From assembly GCA_032718475.1 (NCBI GenBank), contig JAUCBJ010004524.1, positions 64,001-86,893 of the forward strand: a stretch of DNA of 22,893 nt, given 5' to 3'. The notes beneath the pieces were generated by a model. It did not search any database and had not been told where the DNA came from. It saw only the letters and a program-made list of their open reading frames with translations. The stretch comes from Nemertoderma westbladi (taxonomy: Eukaryota > Xenacoelomorpha > Nemertodermatida > Nemertodermatidae). Each line of letters opens with the position of its first letter. Position 1 is the first letter of the stretch. The translations under genes and the position numbers were made by a program. Shown piece by piece: positions 9,436 to 17,803 of this stretch.

Positions 9436-10067
9436 TGTTATGGTAACGGAGTTGTGTGCTCGCATGCCGTACCATAAACTTTAGATTGCGTGACTGTCGT
9501 AGTTGCCCTGGCTCGGTATAAACCATTCGTACAATTGAAAGAGTTAGTCTGTAGACAAGAGAAGTAGAAAGAGATTTTCTGTAGACTATAGTATGTTTAT
9601 TGATCGTTAAATGTTATCGATACTTGACTGAATATATTAGTATGACTGCATGATTATCTGTACTATTAGGTATTACACTTCTGCACTGCATGCGGTTGCG
9701 ATAGGCCTACTAATTAGTTCGCTATCGATCTAAACTGTCTGCACAACTAGTTAATTACTGGGCTACAAATAAGTTGTATACCCATAACCAACATTGGTTT
9801 ATTGCCTGCACATTTAGTAGGCTGTGATTGGACCTCTCATATATCTTGTATATTCCTACCTACATATTGCACAATGGAAGTTTCCCGTGTAAGTTAGCGA
9901 GGCTACTTCCCCATACTTGTGTAATAGGTTTGGTGCCAACCAAACCTATTATTGCTTTCTTGTATTGATGTATCTTTCTTCTACTTTGTATTGACTTCCC
10001 TCCTGTTGACTGCTTTCCTATATTGCTTAAAAACATTTGGCTGCATTTGGGTGCTACTGTCGTAACA
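9436..10067 (-). repeat. 3' LTR of the BEL/Pao element
   Basis: It aligns along its length with 16380-17018. Shared blocks include AAACTTTAGATTGCG, GGCTCGGTATAAACCATTC, TTGACTGARTATATTAGTAT and TGCACAACTAGTTAA. On the plus strand it starts TGTTATGGTAAC and ends GTCGTAACA. A short polypurine word, AAACGGG, precedes it on the element strand (10068-10074). This is a weak candidate for the second-strand primer. Relative to its partner it has extra sequence around 9545-9580 and 9960-10010. Confidence 0.92.
9923..9950. promoter_or_regulatory. LTR hairpin (3' LTR copy)
   Basis: AATAGGTTTGGT and ACCAAACCTATT form 12-bp perfect arms around a GCCA loop. The other LTR has identical arms at 16899-16926 with an ACTG loop. 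On the element strand the hairpin lies roughly 120-145 nt after the LTR start in this copy. Its role is not known. A transcript structure or a protein-binding palindrome are both possible. Confidence 0.85.
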
Positions 10068-10649
10068 CCCGTTTGAGAATTATGGTTGGGGTGGGTTAAC
10101 TTTTAGGTCCCAGACTGCCAGTCTGTGCCTTTTATTGGATCCTTTGATCTCTCTCATTATGATACCTGCATCAGACAGTATCACAAGGTTATGTAGAGCC
10201 TACTCGCATCCTCCTCTATCTCATAATTTTGTGGTGCTTTCATATTTTGCCCAACTCTTTTTACTTCACCTTTCTCACTCTCCCCCCATCCACATATTCT
10301 CTACCCTCATTAGCTACCCCCATTCACTTGATAATCCTTTTCACACGCCTAATTACATTTATAAGATTGGTGCACCAATACCATAAATATTAATTTGGTC
10401 GTATATTGCGTCTCCTCAGTTGCTAATTGTGAAAACAAATGGATCCAACTTTATTATTATTTAATTACCAATTACTAATATTAGACTCTACTTAAGTGCT
10501 AAAATAATCAACTGTCTATTCCTATTATCCTTCTAGTCCAATATCCTCTTACGGCCATCTTCAACCACTGTATTCCTTTCCCCACTGCAATCCGTCCTTC
10601 ACTCGCTCGTGCAAACCTGTCCTCCCTGGCTTTTCTTTCCTCTCTTCTA
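10068..10649. other. Interior of the LTR element with no readable domain
   Basis: This is the part between the 3' LTR and the gag-like remnant. It is CT-rich on the plus strand. The 84-codon plus-strand frame at 10135-10386 has composition-driven Ser, Pro and His and no motif. BEL elements normally have little sequence between the integrase end and the 3' LTR, so this and the next 1.1 kb are surplus. Confidence 0.4.
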
Positions 10650-11205
10650 GGTCATATGCCCTGCAAATACAATTGGCTGACGGTCCCTCCTTCCTTATGT
10701 CCTCCGCATGAGCATGAGCTCATCCTTATCCTTGTCATAGTCTCCCTCATCTCCCTCGGCAGATGCTCCCTGAGAAACTTTTGTAGTTCCCACCTGTTTT
10801 CCTGACTCCATCCATTCAGAATTCTTTGCAGGTGAAGAACCTTCCCATCTTTGGGCACCGCCATCAGCTCCCAATAACTGAACGGTTCCTTGCGTATATT
10901 GCCGATAGGATTTCCCTGCTGAGGTTAAAGAAACCCATTTGCATGTCTTTAACTTTAATCTCTCGCATGACATTCCACCATTGTCCGCATGTGTTTCGAA
11001 TACCCGCAACATCGTTTGTGCATCTGCAGAACCACAGTCTGACTCCATGTGTCCTCAGAAGAGGCAGATGCTGCACCGATTATGTAGGGTAGGTATTATC
11101 CAAATCAAAACCCACTATTGTTACAGTAGAGGCACTTCATCCCCATCGTGTACTGATGCAGGCAATCCTTATGTTTGTGGGTTTTCCTACCACAATTTAT
11201 CATAA
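10650..11205 (-). pseudogene. Gag zinc-knuckle-like remnant, out of order after integrase
   Basis: On the minus strand near 11200-11105 one frame reads NCGRKTHKHKDC, then about ten residues later KCLYCNNSGF. This matches the gag knuckle spacing C-x4-H-x4-C followed by C-x2-C-x4-(H). The first Cys of the first knuckle is replaced by Met, and the last His of the second is Phe. Stops follow, and the reading then passes through several frames. One has a run of Arg, Lys and acidic residues, and two frames meet at a TGATG overlap near 10862-10866. In BEL elements the knuckles sit at the end of gag, before protease and RT. Here the fragment lies downstream of integrase. It could come from rearrangement, template switching or a nested element. 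The protease motif itself is not readable. Confidence 0.5.
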
Positions 11206-11755
11206 TTTACACCATTGAATTGAATTGAATTTATTTACTTCCTCAAAATTTATATAAAAAACAACAAACTAAACAATACCACAGAATCTGCTGGGTACTT
11301 TGGGTGGGCCGCTGCTATAGCAGAGCTAGTGTTGCCATACCTGTATGTACCATACTTCATAATATAAATATCTATCTAACTCCCTAACTCTCTTAGCATA
11401 TGTATCATACTTTACACCATACATATATATCTAACTCCCTAACTTTCTAGCATATGTATCGTACTTTACACCATACATATCTACAGTATATAACTCTCTA
11501 ACTTTCTACACTTATATATCATATTTTACGCAACATACATTTATCTAACTAAACTAACATTAATTATCATACATAACATACATTATTTGTTCATGTACTT
11601 TGCTACTTACCTACTTTGCTTCTACATACTGTGGTTTATACAATATTTTCTAACTAAAACTAACACATTCTTTCGTTATATATTAGTTAACTTATTGTAT
11701 TAAATTTCTTTCTTTATTTAAGTTGTATTTATTTTATTTTATGAGGCATTACATA
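11206..11755. other. AT-rich surplus segment with degenerate 55-59 bp repeats
   Basis: A GAATTGAATTGAATTTATTT run at about 11217-11235 is followed by AT-rich DNA. Three decayed repeat copies begin AACTCCCTAACT or AACTCTCTAACT at about 11378, 11433 and 11492, each followed by a variant of TATATCATATTTTAC. No domain is read. The segment separates the integrase end from the gag-like remnant and may be a later insertion. Confidence 0.55.
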
Positions 11756-12050
11756 TACCCCCCTAGTCCAATATGTATATTGGATGAAACATCTCATGTC
11801 GAATCATCCACTAAACAACAGTTGGTTATCAGCCTTGTATATGTCTTCCTCTTCTTCTCACCGATTTTTCCACCAATTTGGAATTCCACACCACCGGTGA
11901 CATCTTCGATGATGACCGACCTATGATCTTCGATCATCAGTGACTGTCACTACTTTTGCCAATCTCCAGTCACTGCTTGCAATATTAATAACTGTGACCA
12001 TAATTAGGTCCCCTTTCTTAATGTCCTTCTTTTCCTCTCGCCACTTTTAT
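11756..12050 (-). pseudogene. Integrase C-terminal domain and end of pol
   Basis: Minus-strand reading continues from the integrase core after a frameshift near 12050. One frame gives KKGDLIMVTVINIASSDWRL and then AKVVTV. This corresponds to the G-D-L-V-(L/M)-V ... W-x-L-(G/A)-x-V-x-x-V block of the BEL integrase C-terminal domain, a small beta-barrel that binds DNA. A stop near 11925 and another frame change follow. A basic tail then reads GEKKRKTYTRLITNCCLVDD, where BEL pol usually ends in R-P-(I/V)-x-x-L-C-x-L. A G-rich run (seven G on the minus strand, about 11759-11765) comes just after, a possible old polypurine tract. Confidence 0.7.
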
Positions 12051-12679
12051 CTTCCATGGAGCTTTCTCCATCTTTCCCAGAATTTCATCACCATAGCTTT
12101 TAGTGCTTTCCACGTCCATTTTGAGAGGTAGTCATCCTTATCGTCTATATCTATTAGCACATGTGCAGGTCTTTCGTGTAATATATGTGCTGGTGTTATC
12201 ACTTCCAACGATTCCGGATCATCGTTTAGCTGGCATAGTGGTCTACTATTTATTATTCCTTTACACTTCGCTAGTGCAGTCCTTAAGATGTCCTCTGTTA
12301 TGACATAGTCCGCTATTAGCACCTTCATCGCTTGCTTCATACTCCCTACAAGCCTCTCTATGAATCCTATGGTATGTGGCACATATGGTGTCTGCATAGA
12401 ACACTTTATCTCATGTTTTCGTACTGAAGAATCTACGTGTTTTTGGTTATATTCTTCCGCTGCTTCCCTTAATTCCCTTTCAGTTCCCACGAAGTTCATT
12501 CCAATATCCAAGCATAATTTCCTGACTACTACTCCTCTTCTGGTTGTGAAACGTTCGAGCGCATTTATGAATGCATTTGTACTCGCATCCACGGGTGGCT
12601 CTATTGCGATCGCCCTAATGTTGTTATAAATGAATATTATTCCATACCGCTTTTCAGTGAGATGGTGGATGTTTATCAT
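12047..12679 (-). pseudogene. BEL/Pao integrase catalytic core
   Basis: This single minus-strand frame of about 210 codons has the DDE core order. First come KRYGIIFIYNNIRAIAIE and FINALERFTTRRG. The LDIGMNFVGTERELREA block follows, holding the second catalytic Asp. GFIERLVGSMKQ then holds the catalytic Glu, followed by INSRPL and ITPAHILHERP. It ends in KFWERWRKL, usual for the family. The first catalytic Asp, expected just before the YFGPI word upstream, is not readable: the codon there is ATA, and a frameshift lies near 12685. It would have cut and joined element ends into host DNA. As it stands it lacks the full triad and is cut off by frameshifts on both sides. Confidence 0.88.
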
Positions 12680-12763
12680 TATTGGCCCAAAATATATGTA
12701 TAGGGAGGCTCGTAACTTATGAGTCTATCTACTGGTAATGCCAACATATGCTGATGTTATCTA

Positions 12764-13009
12764 ACTTTCTTAATTTCATGGCATATTATGCATTTCTTGA
12801 CTAGATGTTTTATTCTTCTCCCTTATTTGTGATATCCAGTTCTTTCTTCTGAGCTCGTTTATCATTGCGTCCATTCCCCCATGAAGGATTGTTTTATGAC
12901 TATGCCAGATGATTTGTTCTGTTATAATAGATTCGTTCGCTATTATAACTTGTTTCTTTGTGATCAGTATTGATATAGAGTTGATTAATCGCGAGTTCAT
13001 CGCTAGCAA
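12764..13009 (-). pseudogene. Integrase N-terminal H2C2 zinc finger, frameshifted
   Basis: The first part reads WHSHKTILHGGMDAMINELR, then RKNWI. This is the H-x(n)-HGG-x-x-x-x-x-x-x-L-R-x-x-(F/Y/N)-W-I block found before the core of BEL, Gypsy and retroviral integrases. The paired CIIC motif (C-x2-C) is present at about 12780-12791, but in the next frame. A single-base change at about 12812-12825 therefore separates the His pair from the Cys pair. The linker after it, with LPVDRLISYEPPY in yet another frame, leads to the core. Confidence 0.8.
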
Positions 13010-13399
13010 TCCATACTAATTTATCTCACGATACATCAGTTTGATTTTGCGTTCCGTTCCATAGGGTTTTTTGTTCTGTATTCGCTCTATCTCTTTACTA
13101 TAGTATTTTTCTGCTCATAAGCTAATATCGCCGTTTCTGCTGTATTGAAGTCTATGCTGGGTTTTATCCCTGCTGCTTAGCTTTACTCTTTAAGTATTCC
13201 CCAAATGCTCAATAATACGCTACAAACTTCCTGGTCGTATACCAGCTAAAGTTATACCCTATCAGTTTGTCTGTGTGATTTGTATTCCCCTCTAACTTCA
13301 TTGGTTGTATTTCATTCAACATGGAGGTATATATGTCACCTCTTTCGACGTTTGCTTCTCTACCATCCTCTTCCGCTTCCCGGACTTTCTCTACATATT
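13010..13399 (-). other. Decayed pol linker between RNase H and integrase
   Basis: No single long frame survives. On the minus strand, short stretches such as NLWPENVKGK (just above 13400) and pieces with Trp and Tyr after it fit the variable RNase H to integrase connection of BEL pol. Several stops intervene. Confidence 0.45.
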
Positions 13400-13900
13400 T
13401 CCCTTTGACATTCTCTGGCCATAGATTCTAATCATCTAGGAACTTAGGCCCGTGCTGCCATAAGTTTTATTTTTCCTCAAAAATCGTTGCTTTACTCCTC
13501 TTGACAATAGATCTGCCGGATTGTCTTCCATCAGACAATGTTTCCAATTGATAATATTCATTATCGCTCGTATCTCATCCACCCTATTTGCAACGAATAT
13601 TGGTTCTCTCGTTTCCTCATTTGTCAGCCATCCTATCACTACCATCGAGTCTGTCCAATAGAAAATTTCCTTGACAGTCGGCATGGCATTTGCGACAATG
13701 CCACCACTCTTGCTCCTACATGTGCCACCATTATTTCTAACTTTAGCACTCCTAATGAGTTTGTTGGTATCGATCTTGCCTTACTGAAGATTAACCATAT
13801 ATATCTTATATATATATATATCTCGTTGTACGATATCCAATGACGCTCTGTATGCCTCGAGCGATGCATCTCCAAATATATGCAATTCTAGATTATCCAT
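13400..13900 (-). pseudogene. BEL/Pao RNase H domain, three frames
   Basis: The domain reads in order through three minus-strand frames. LELHIFGDASLEAY, near 13885-13840, holds the first catalytic Asp and the BEL G-D-A-S signature. Then comes SKARSIPTNSLGV with LKLEIMVAHVGARVVA (the catalytic Glu region), and then FYWTDSMVVIGWL (the second Asp region) with FVANRVDEIR and NPADLLSRGV (third Asp). The closing WQHGPKFL is in a further frame near 13460-13438. Frame changes are therefore near 13830 (next to a TATATATATA run), 13680 and 13465. It would degrade the RNA strand in RNA-DNA hybrids during reverse transcription. It is broken here. Confidence 0.85.
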
Positions 13901-13901
13901 A

Positions 13902-14765
13902 TTACCATCCAGGAAATAAGATCGTGATATAGTGATCTTCCTTCCCCATCTCATATATACTGTTTATCCAAGTTCTCCACTCCATCTGTATTTCCTTTGG
14001 TAACTGCTCGTCCCATCCGCCTTTCAATCGGTACACTTTCTTTAGGATTTGTTTACCTATCCCTAACAGTCGCGATACGAATCCTAAAGGATCGTATATG
14101 TGTGCAATATACGATACGTAACCTCTCTGTGTGTGTATGTCATCCCCATCATATGTGAATTGATACTCTAATATGTTGGTTTCTCTGTTCCATGTTATTC
14201 CTAGAGCTCTCTGTTCCGCTTGGTACCTTTTATCAGCCACTAGCTCCTCTGTACTGTTTAACAGTACTATCTTTGCCTTTTCTTTAGTCTGCTCTCCTGC
14301 GGTGATTCTATCCATCGCTTCCATAAATTCAGTCGAATTCGTTTTAAACTTTGTTAAGTTAAATCCTGACCCCTTTAATATCTCGCGAACTTTGCGTGCT
14401 AACTCAATGATTTCCCTTTCAGTATTTCCTGATCCCATTCCATCATCGACATAGAATCCCTTCTGAATCATCTCTATCGCCTTCAAGCTATATATGCCCT
14501 CTTTACCCTTCATGGTATCTGGTATCGCCGTTGTAGTTGTGTATGAGGAACACTTGGAACCCATGTTGTGGACTATCATCTTATAGCTTGGTATTACAGC
14601 TGGTTCTATGTCCCCATTATACCACAGGAACCTCTTACTATCTCTATCTTCCTTCGTAACTAACACTTGATTGAACATACCTCTAATGTCACAAATAAAT
14701 GTGAATGTTCCATACCTAAAACTTATTAGTACCTCTACACCGATTAGTACCTCTAGTACCTCCAA
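13902..14765 (-). pseudogene. BEL/Pao reverse transcriptase, N-terminal part missing
   Basis: A frame of 287 codons covers palm motif A, FICDIRGMFNQV (first catalytic Asp), then EDRDSKRFLW, SYKMIVHNMGSK, and motif C, GFYVDDGMGS (Asp pair). ERALGITWN and YDPLGFVSRLLGIGKQIL follow, with LKGGWDEQLP, which is the thumb-connection typical of BEL/Pao. Complete BEL RTs have about 150 further residues before LIGVxxxxR; here the frame starts almost at that word. The upstream half, together with protease, has been replaced by a minisatellite array starting at 14761. The last upstream bases contain a short duplication, GATTAGTACCTCT. The Asp motifs are intact, but the domain is truncated and has lost its start. 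Confidence 0.92.
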
Positions 14766-15217
14766 ATAAAATTATTCAAACACCAAAATAAATTTTTCAA
14801 AACCAAAAAAAATTATTCAACACCAAAACCAATTATTCAATACCAAAATAAATAAATGCTCCCCAAAACCAATTATTAGCACTAAAATAAATGACAAAAC
14901 CCCCAAAATAATTACAAATTTTCCTAAAACAAATACATTTTCCCCCAAAACAAATACAATTTAGCCCAAAACAAATACATTTTCCCCCAAAACAAATACA
15001 ATTTAGCCCAAAATAAATTCATTTTCCCCCAAAACAAATACATTTTCCCGCAAAACAAATACATTTTAACCCAAAATAAATACATTTTTCCCTAAAATAA
15101 ATACATTTTCCCCCAAAACAAATACATTTTATTTTCGCCCAAAATAAATACATTTTCCCCCAAAACAAATACATTTTTGCCCAAAATAAATATATAATCC
15201 CCCAAAATAAATACTAT
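14761..15217. repeat. Left AT/C-rich minisatellite array (20-22 bp units)
   Basis: Tandem units average about 21 bp. The outer units look like CACCAAAACCAATTATTCAA and the inner ones like CCCCCAAAACAAATACATTT. The array begins exactly where the RT frame stops making sense and runs to about AAATACTATACTATACC. It is the inverted partner of the array at 15537-15690. Confidence 0.9.
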
Positions 15218-15536
15218 ACTATACCACACACATGCAATAGGCCTAGCAATAAAATAAATAAGGCCTAAAATTTTAGTACTGCCGTAATACTGAAACCTAA
15301 TAACATAATAAAGTAATAGGCCATAGGCAATAATAGATAGGCAACAGGCCTATAGGTACGAATACTGAAACTGAAGTAGGCCTACTGTAATACTGTCAGT
15401 ACATCGGTGCGAAAACTAATAACAGAATACTTGTTCTGAAGGCAATAGCCTATCGGTACGAATAGTGTAACTGAAGACTGATGCATGCGCCCATGTGAAG
15501 AATACCAGGATTTAATATAAAATATTTGGTGCTGGA
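15218..15536. other. Centre between the two inverted arrays
   Basis: About 320 bp rich in AGGCCT-like words (near 15239, 15263, 15347 and 15378). A partial direct repeat of about 37 bp (15340-15376 and 15441-15477, period 101) has the form GGCAAYAGSCYTATMGGTAC. No coding frame is present. Confidence 0.6.
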
Positions 15537-15690
15537 ATAATTTTTTTTGGTTGACAAGTAATTATTTTTGGGGAATGAATAATTGTTTTTGGGGAATCAA
15601 TAATTGTTTTTGGGGGTAGAATAATTGTTTTGGGTAAACAATAATTGTTTTTGGGGGTAGAATAATTGTTTTTGGGGGATGAATAATTGT
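15537..15690. repeat. Right inverted minisatellite array
   Basis: Seven units of about 21-22 bp, of the form TTTTTGGGGGTAGAATAATT, run head to tail. In reverse complement they read CAATTATTCTACCCCCAAAA, matching the outer units of the left array (14761-14890). The two arrays could therefore pair as long imperfect fold-back arms. Confidence 0.9.
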
Positions 15691-16247
15691 ACCAAAATCT
15701 AAAATACCACTACACAATAGTCTGTTCAGGTCACTGGCCATAATAAAGGCTTCGTGATTAGAGAGTTCAGGGTTACCGAATATAGTTGAGTGTTCTAAAT
15801 AGTTATTTACCTTGGTAATCCTACTCATCAAGTCAGCATCGACTCTAACTGAGTTCTTTGATTCGGTGAATTGCCTTCTCATGGCCCTATAATTCCTGGA
15901 CATTCTGTTGATCCTAGCTGTATCTTTTCCCGTTCTCGTCTGTTGGGTGTGATGAATAGGCTCAGGGTTTTCAATGTCTCCCAGCGCAGTCACACCCCAC
16001 TCCCTGGTTGCGGCTCTGCCCCATGGTGCACCAGCTGCTGTGTCTCACCACGCGTCCATCCTGACTCGCTTGTTCTGCCCGTCTCTATCCTCGGGTTCCC
16101 AATGTCCATCACAGGGTGGGGGCTTCAGTCCTGGTCCGACCCCGGCTCGATCACCATGACCTCGTCCTCCGGGGGTCCCTCCGTAAGCCCTATACTGGCT
16201 GCCAGGTCCCCTTCCCCTCGCTCTCTGATTGACCTCCTCTCGCTCAT
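15691..16247 (-). pseudogene. Putative gag N-terminal remnant
   Basis: Downstream of the 5' LTR on the minus strand an ATG at 16247 opens 40 codons, starting MSERRSIRERGEGDLAASIG, to a TGA at 16127-16125. The same frame runs a further 44 codons to another TGA at 15992-15990. The next frame then carries on as NRMSRNYRAMRRQFTESKNS and SRITKVNNYLEHSTIF, down to the right array. GC content is higher here than in the rest of the element. Position right after the 5' LTR and the acidic/basic helical composition fit gag, but there is no diagnostic motif. The C-terminal half, with the knuckles, is missing here. A possible displaced piece is at 10650-11205. Confidence 0.5.
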
Positions 16248-16458
16248 CACTCTACTGGTACCGTAGGCCTACAACTAGCAGTAGTGCCTACCGATCTTTG
16301 AGTCTCTACTTTCCATCCACTCTCTCTCTCACTCCCATTCTCATTGCTGTCCTAAGTTGTACTGCTGTAATTTTAGTACTGTTACAGTAACCAAGTTCTG
16401 TGCTCGTGTGCTGAACTGTAAACTTTAGATTGCGCGACTATTGTACTCGCCCCGGCTC

Positions 16459-16466
16459 GGTATAAA
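16459..16466 (-). promoter_or_regulatory. Candidate LTR core promoter word (TTTATACC)
   Basis: The word sits in the best-conserved LTR block, GGCTCGGTATAAACCATTC, and has an identical twin at 9515-9522. On the element strand it reads TTTATACC; on the opposite strand it is a canonical TATAAA. Which strand it serves is not shown by the sequence. Confidence 0.4.
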
Positions 16467-16898
16467 CCATTCCTACAATTGAAAGAGTTAAATGTATTGT
16501 CTTTAGACTATAGTATGTATATTTTGTTCGTTGGATGTTATGGATACTTGACTGAGTATATTAGTATGACTGCATGATTAACTGTACTATTAGGTATTAC
16601 ACTTCTGTGCTGCGTGTGGTTGCGGTACTAATTAGTTCGCTATCTATCTAAACTGTCTGCACAACTAGTTAAATATTGGGCTACAAATAAGTTATATACC
16701 CATAACCTACATTGGATTATTGCCTGCACATTTACTAGGCTGTGATTGGACCAGCGTTGTAATCAGCTGATTAATAATGTGCAGCTGTCAACGTGGCCCT
16801 TTCTCTGGTTACATGGTATCTCATATTCCTACCTACATATTGCACAATGAAAGTTTCCCATGTAAGATAGTGGGGCTACTTCCCCCTCCTGCTTGTGT

Positions 16899-16926
16899 AA
16901 TAGGTTTGGTACTGACCAAACCTATT
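16899..16926. promoter_or_regulatory. LTR hairpin (5' LTR copy)
   Basis: AATAGGTTTGGT and ACCAAACCTATT again form perfect 12-bp arms, here around ACTG. The arms match those at 9923-9950 base for base, although the loop and much of the surrounding LTR have changed. Confidence 0.85.
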
Positions 16927-17018
16927 ATTGCTTTCTTTGGTTGCCAACTTTGTATTGGCTTCCCTATATTCCTATATTGCTTAAAAACCGTCAGTAGCAT
17001 TTGGGCGCTACCGCAACA

Positions 17019-17023
17019 ATAAA
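17019..17023. other. Target-site duplication ATAAA, right copy
   Basis: ATAAA directly follows the AACA end of the 5' LTR and matches 9431-9435. It defines the right edge of the LTR element. The LINE region begins somewhere beyond it. Confidence 0.88.
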
Positions 17024-17057
17024 CTCTTTTTTATACCAAGATAATAATATAAACTAC

Positions 17058-17213
17058 ATCTCAACTCAATTAACCCATCACCAGATGTTTTACAATACAT
17101 CAATTAACCAAAGGTCAATAAACTAAACAGTAATAGTATATCGTATACCTATCTAATATCCCAACTCAATAAGCCCATCACCTAATGTTTATAATACATT
17201 AACCGAAGGTCAC
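17058..17213. repeat. Direct repeat, period 100 bp, in the presumed LINE leader
   Basis: ATCTCAACTCAATTAACCCA at 17058 recurs as ATCCCAACTCAATAAGCCCA at 17158. Both are followed by TCACC...ATGTTT...AATACAT and AACC(A)AAGGTCA. The copies are about 60 bp long and imperfect. They could be decayed 5' UTR monomers of the LINE. Confidence 0.7.
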
Positions 17214-17413
17214 CACTAATCTTTCGAGCGAAAATAATCATTCTTGAGAATTACAGTTTATATTGTAATAATGATATTCTGGCACCCATGTAAGGTTATG
17301 AGTTCATTAACCTCGACTGGTATTACATCACATTTACCTTGCAGGAATTTCGCGAAAGCAGTTTCTTTCAAAGATAACTAAAGAAAAACGTACGATGCTC
17401 TAGAATCTATTTG

Positions 17414-17803
17414 ATGGAGGAAGCGGTCCCTTATCACCCCTAATCCCGGTCATCAACCAATCCGCGACAGACCCCGGCCCTGCCCTGGTACACCACACTT
17501 ACATCAGACATAATTGAAATAGTGCGCAATACAATCCGTAACAAGATGGGTGGTATAAAATGCAAACTGTCGATTGTCAATAAGAATATCGACGAGCTTG
17601 GAGTGCTCCGAATGAAAGTCACGACTCTAAATACTTATGTTGTGACACTGAAGAGAGACTACTACCACATGAAACTTGAATTAGAGGACTGCAAAGACAC
17701 GATCCCGAAACAGCAATGTCAATTGGAAACATTCAATGCTGGTGCCAAATATTTATCGTCCGGGTGCCGATATCGATACAGCACAATTGTAAATGGACAA
17801 TGA
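17414..17803 (+). pseudogene. Extra coiled-coil segment upstream of LINE ORF1
   Basis: From an ATG at 17414 one frame gives nine codons and a TAA (17441-17443), then stays open through LPWYTTLTSDIIEIVRNTI and a charged helical stretch with NIDELGVLRMKVTTLNTYVV to a TGA at 17801-17803. The heptad-like Leu, Ile and Val pattern and the position resemble the start of the ORF1 coiled coil (PDWVQALLDG...ENKLDIINQRL), but this is a different frame (-1 relative to ORF1). It may be the true N-terminal part of ORF1 joined by a lost frameshift, or a second, older ORF1 piece. Confidence 0.45.

Larger units (their letters stand above)
9436..17018 (-). mobile_element. BEL/Pao LTR retrotransposon, complete limits, decayed coding region
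   Basis: Two direct LTR copies (9436-10067 and 16380-17018) enclose minus-strand pol fragments. The outer ends read TGTT...AACA on the element strand, and a perfect ATAAA duplication flanks the whole. This fixes one insertion of 7,583 bp. Readable domains from the 5' side (right) are a gag-like start (about 16247-15691), RT (14765-13902), RNase H (about 13900-13400), integrase zinc finger, core and C-terminal domain (about 13009-11800). The RT DIRGMF and YVDDG motifs, the RNase H run SKARSIPTNSLGV and the integrase INSRPL word are those of BEL/Pao, not Gypsy or Copia. Frameshifts and stops are spread throughout, and the LTRs differ by many substitutions and indels, so the copy is old. I find no convincing primer-binding site next to the 5' LTR. 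Confidence 0.93.
16380..17018 (-). repeat. 5' LTR of the BEL/Pao element
   Basis: This is the partner of 9436-10067. On the plus strand it runs from TGTTACAGTAACC to CTACCGCAACA. Compared with the other LTR it has about 66 extra bases at about 16753-16818, after GCTGTGATTGGACC. These hold a 12-bp palindrome, AATCAGCTGATT, and a second CAGCTG, so two E-box cores. A TATA-like word conserved in both LTRs is at 16459-16466 (GGTATAAA on the plus strand, TTTATACC on the element strand). It lies about 80 nt before the LTR end, where transcription could start. Confidence 0.92.

Noticed and set aside
12103-12629. Plus-strand open frames over the integrase region
   Set aside because: They are shadows of the minus-strand integrase core, whose motifs are clear.
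15871-16266. Plus-strand 131-codon open frame
   Set aside because: It is antisense to the gag-like remnant in a GC-rich stretch and has a Ser/Pro composition without a motif.
16330-16379. tRNA primer-binding site after the 5' LTR
   Set aside because: No TGG-starting complement to a tRNA 3' end is seen directly after the LTR end. The site may have decayed.
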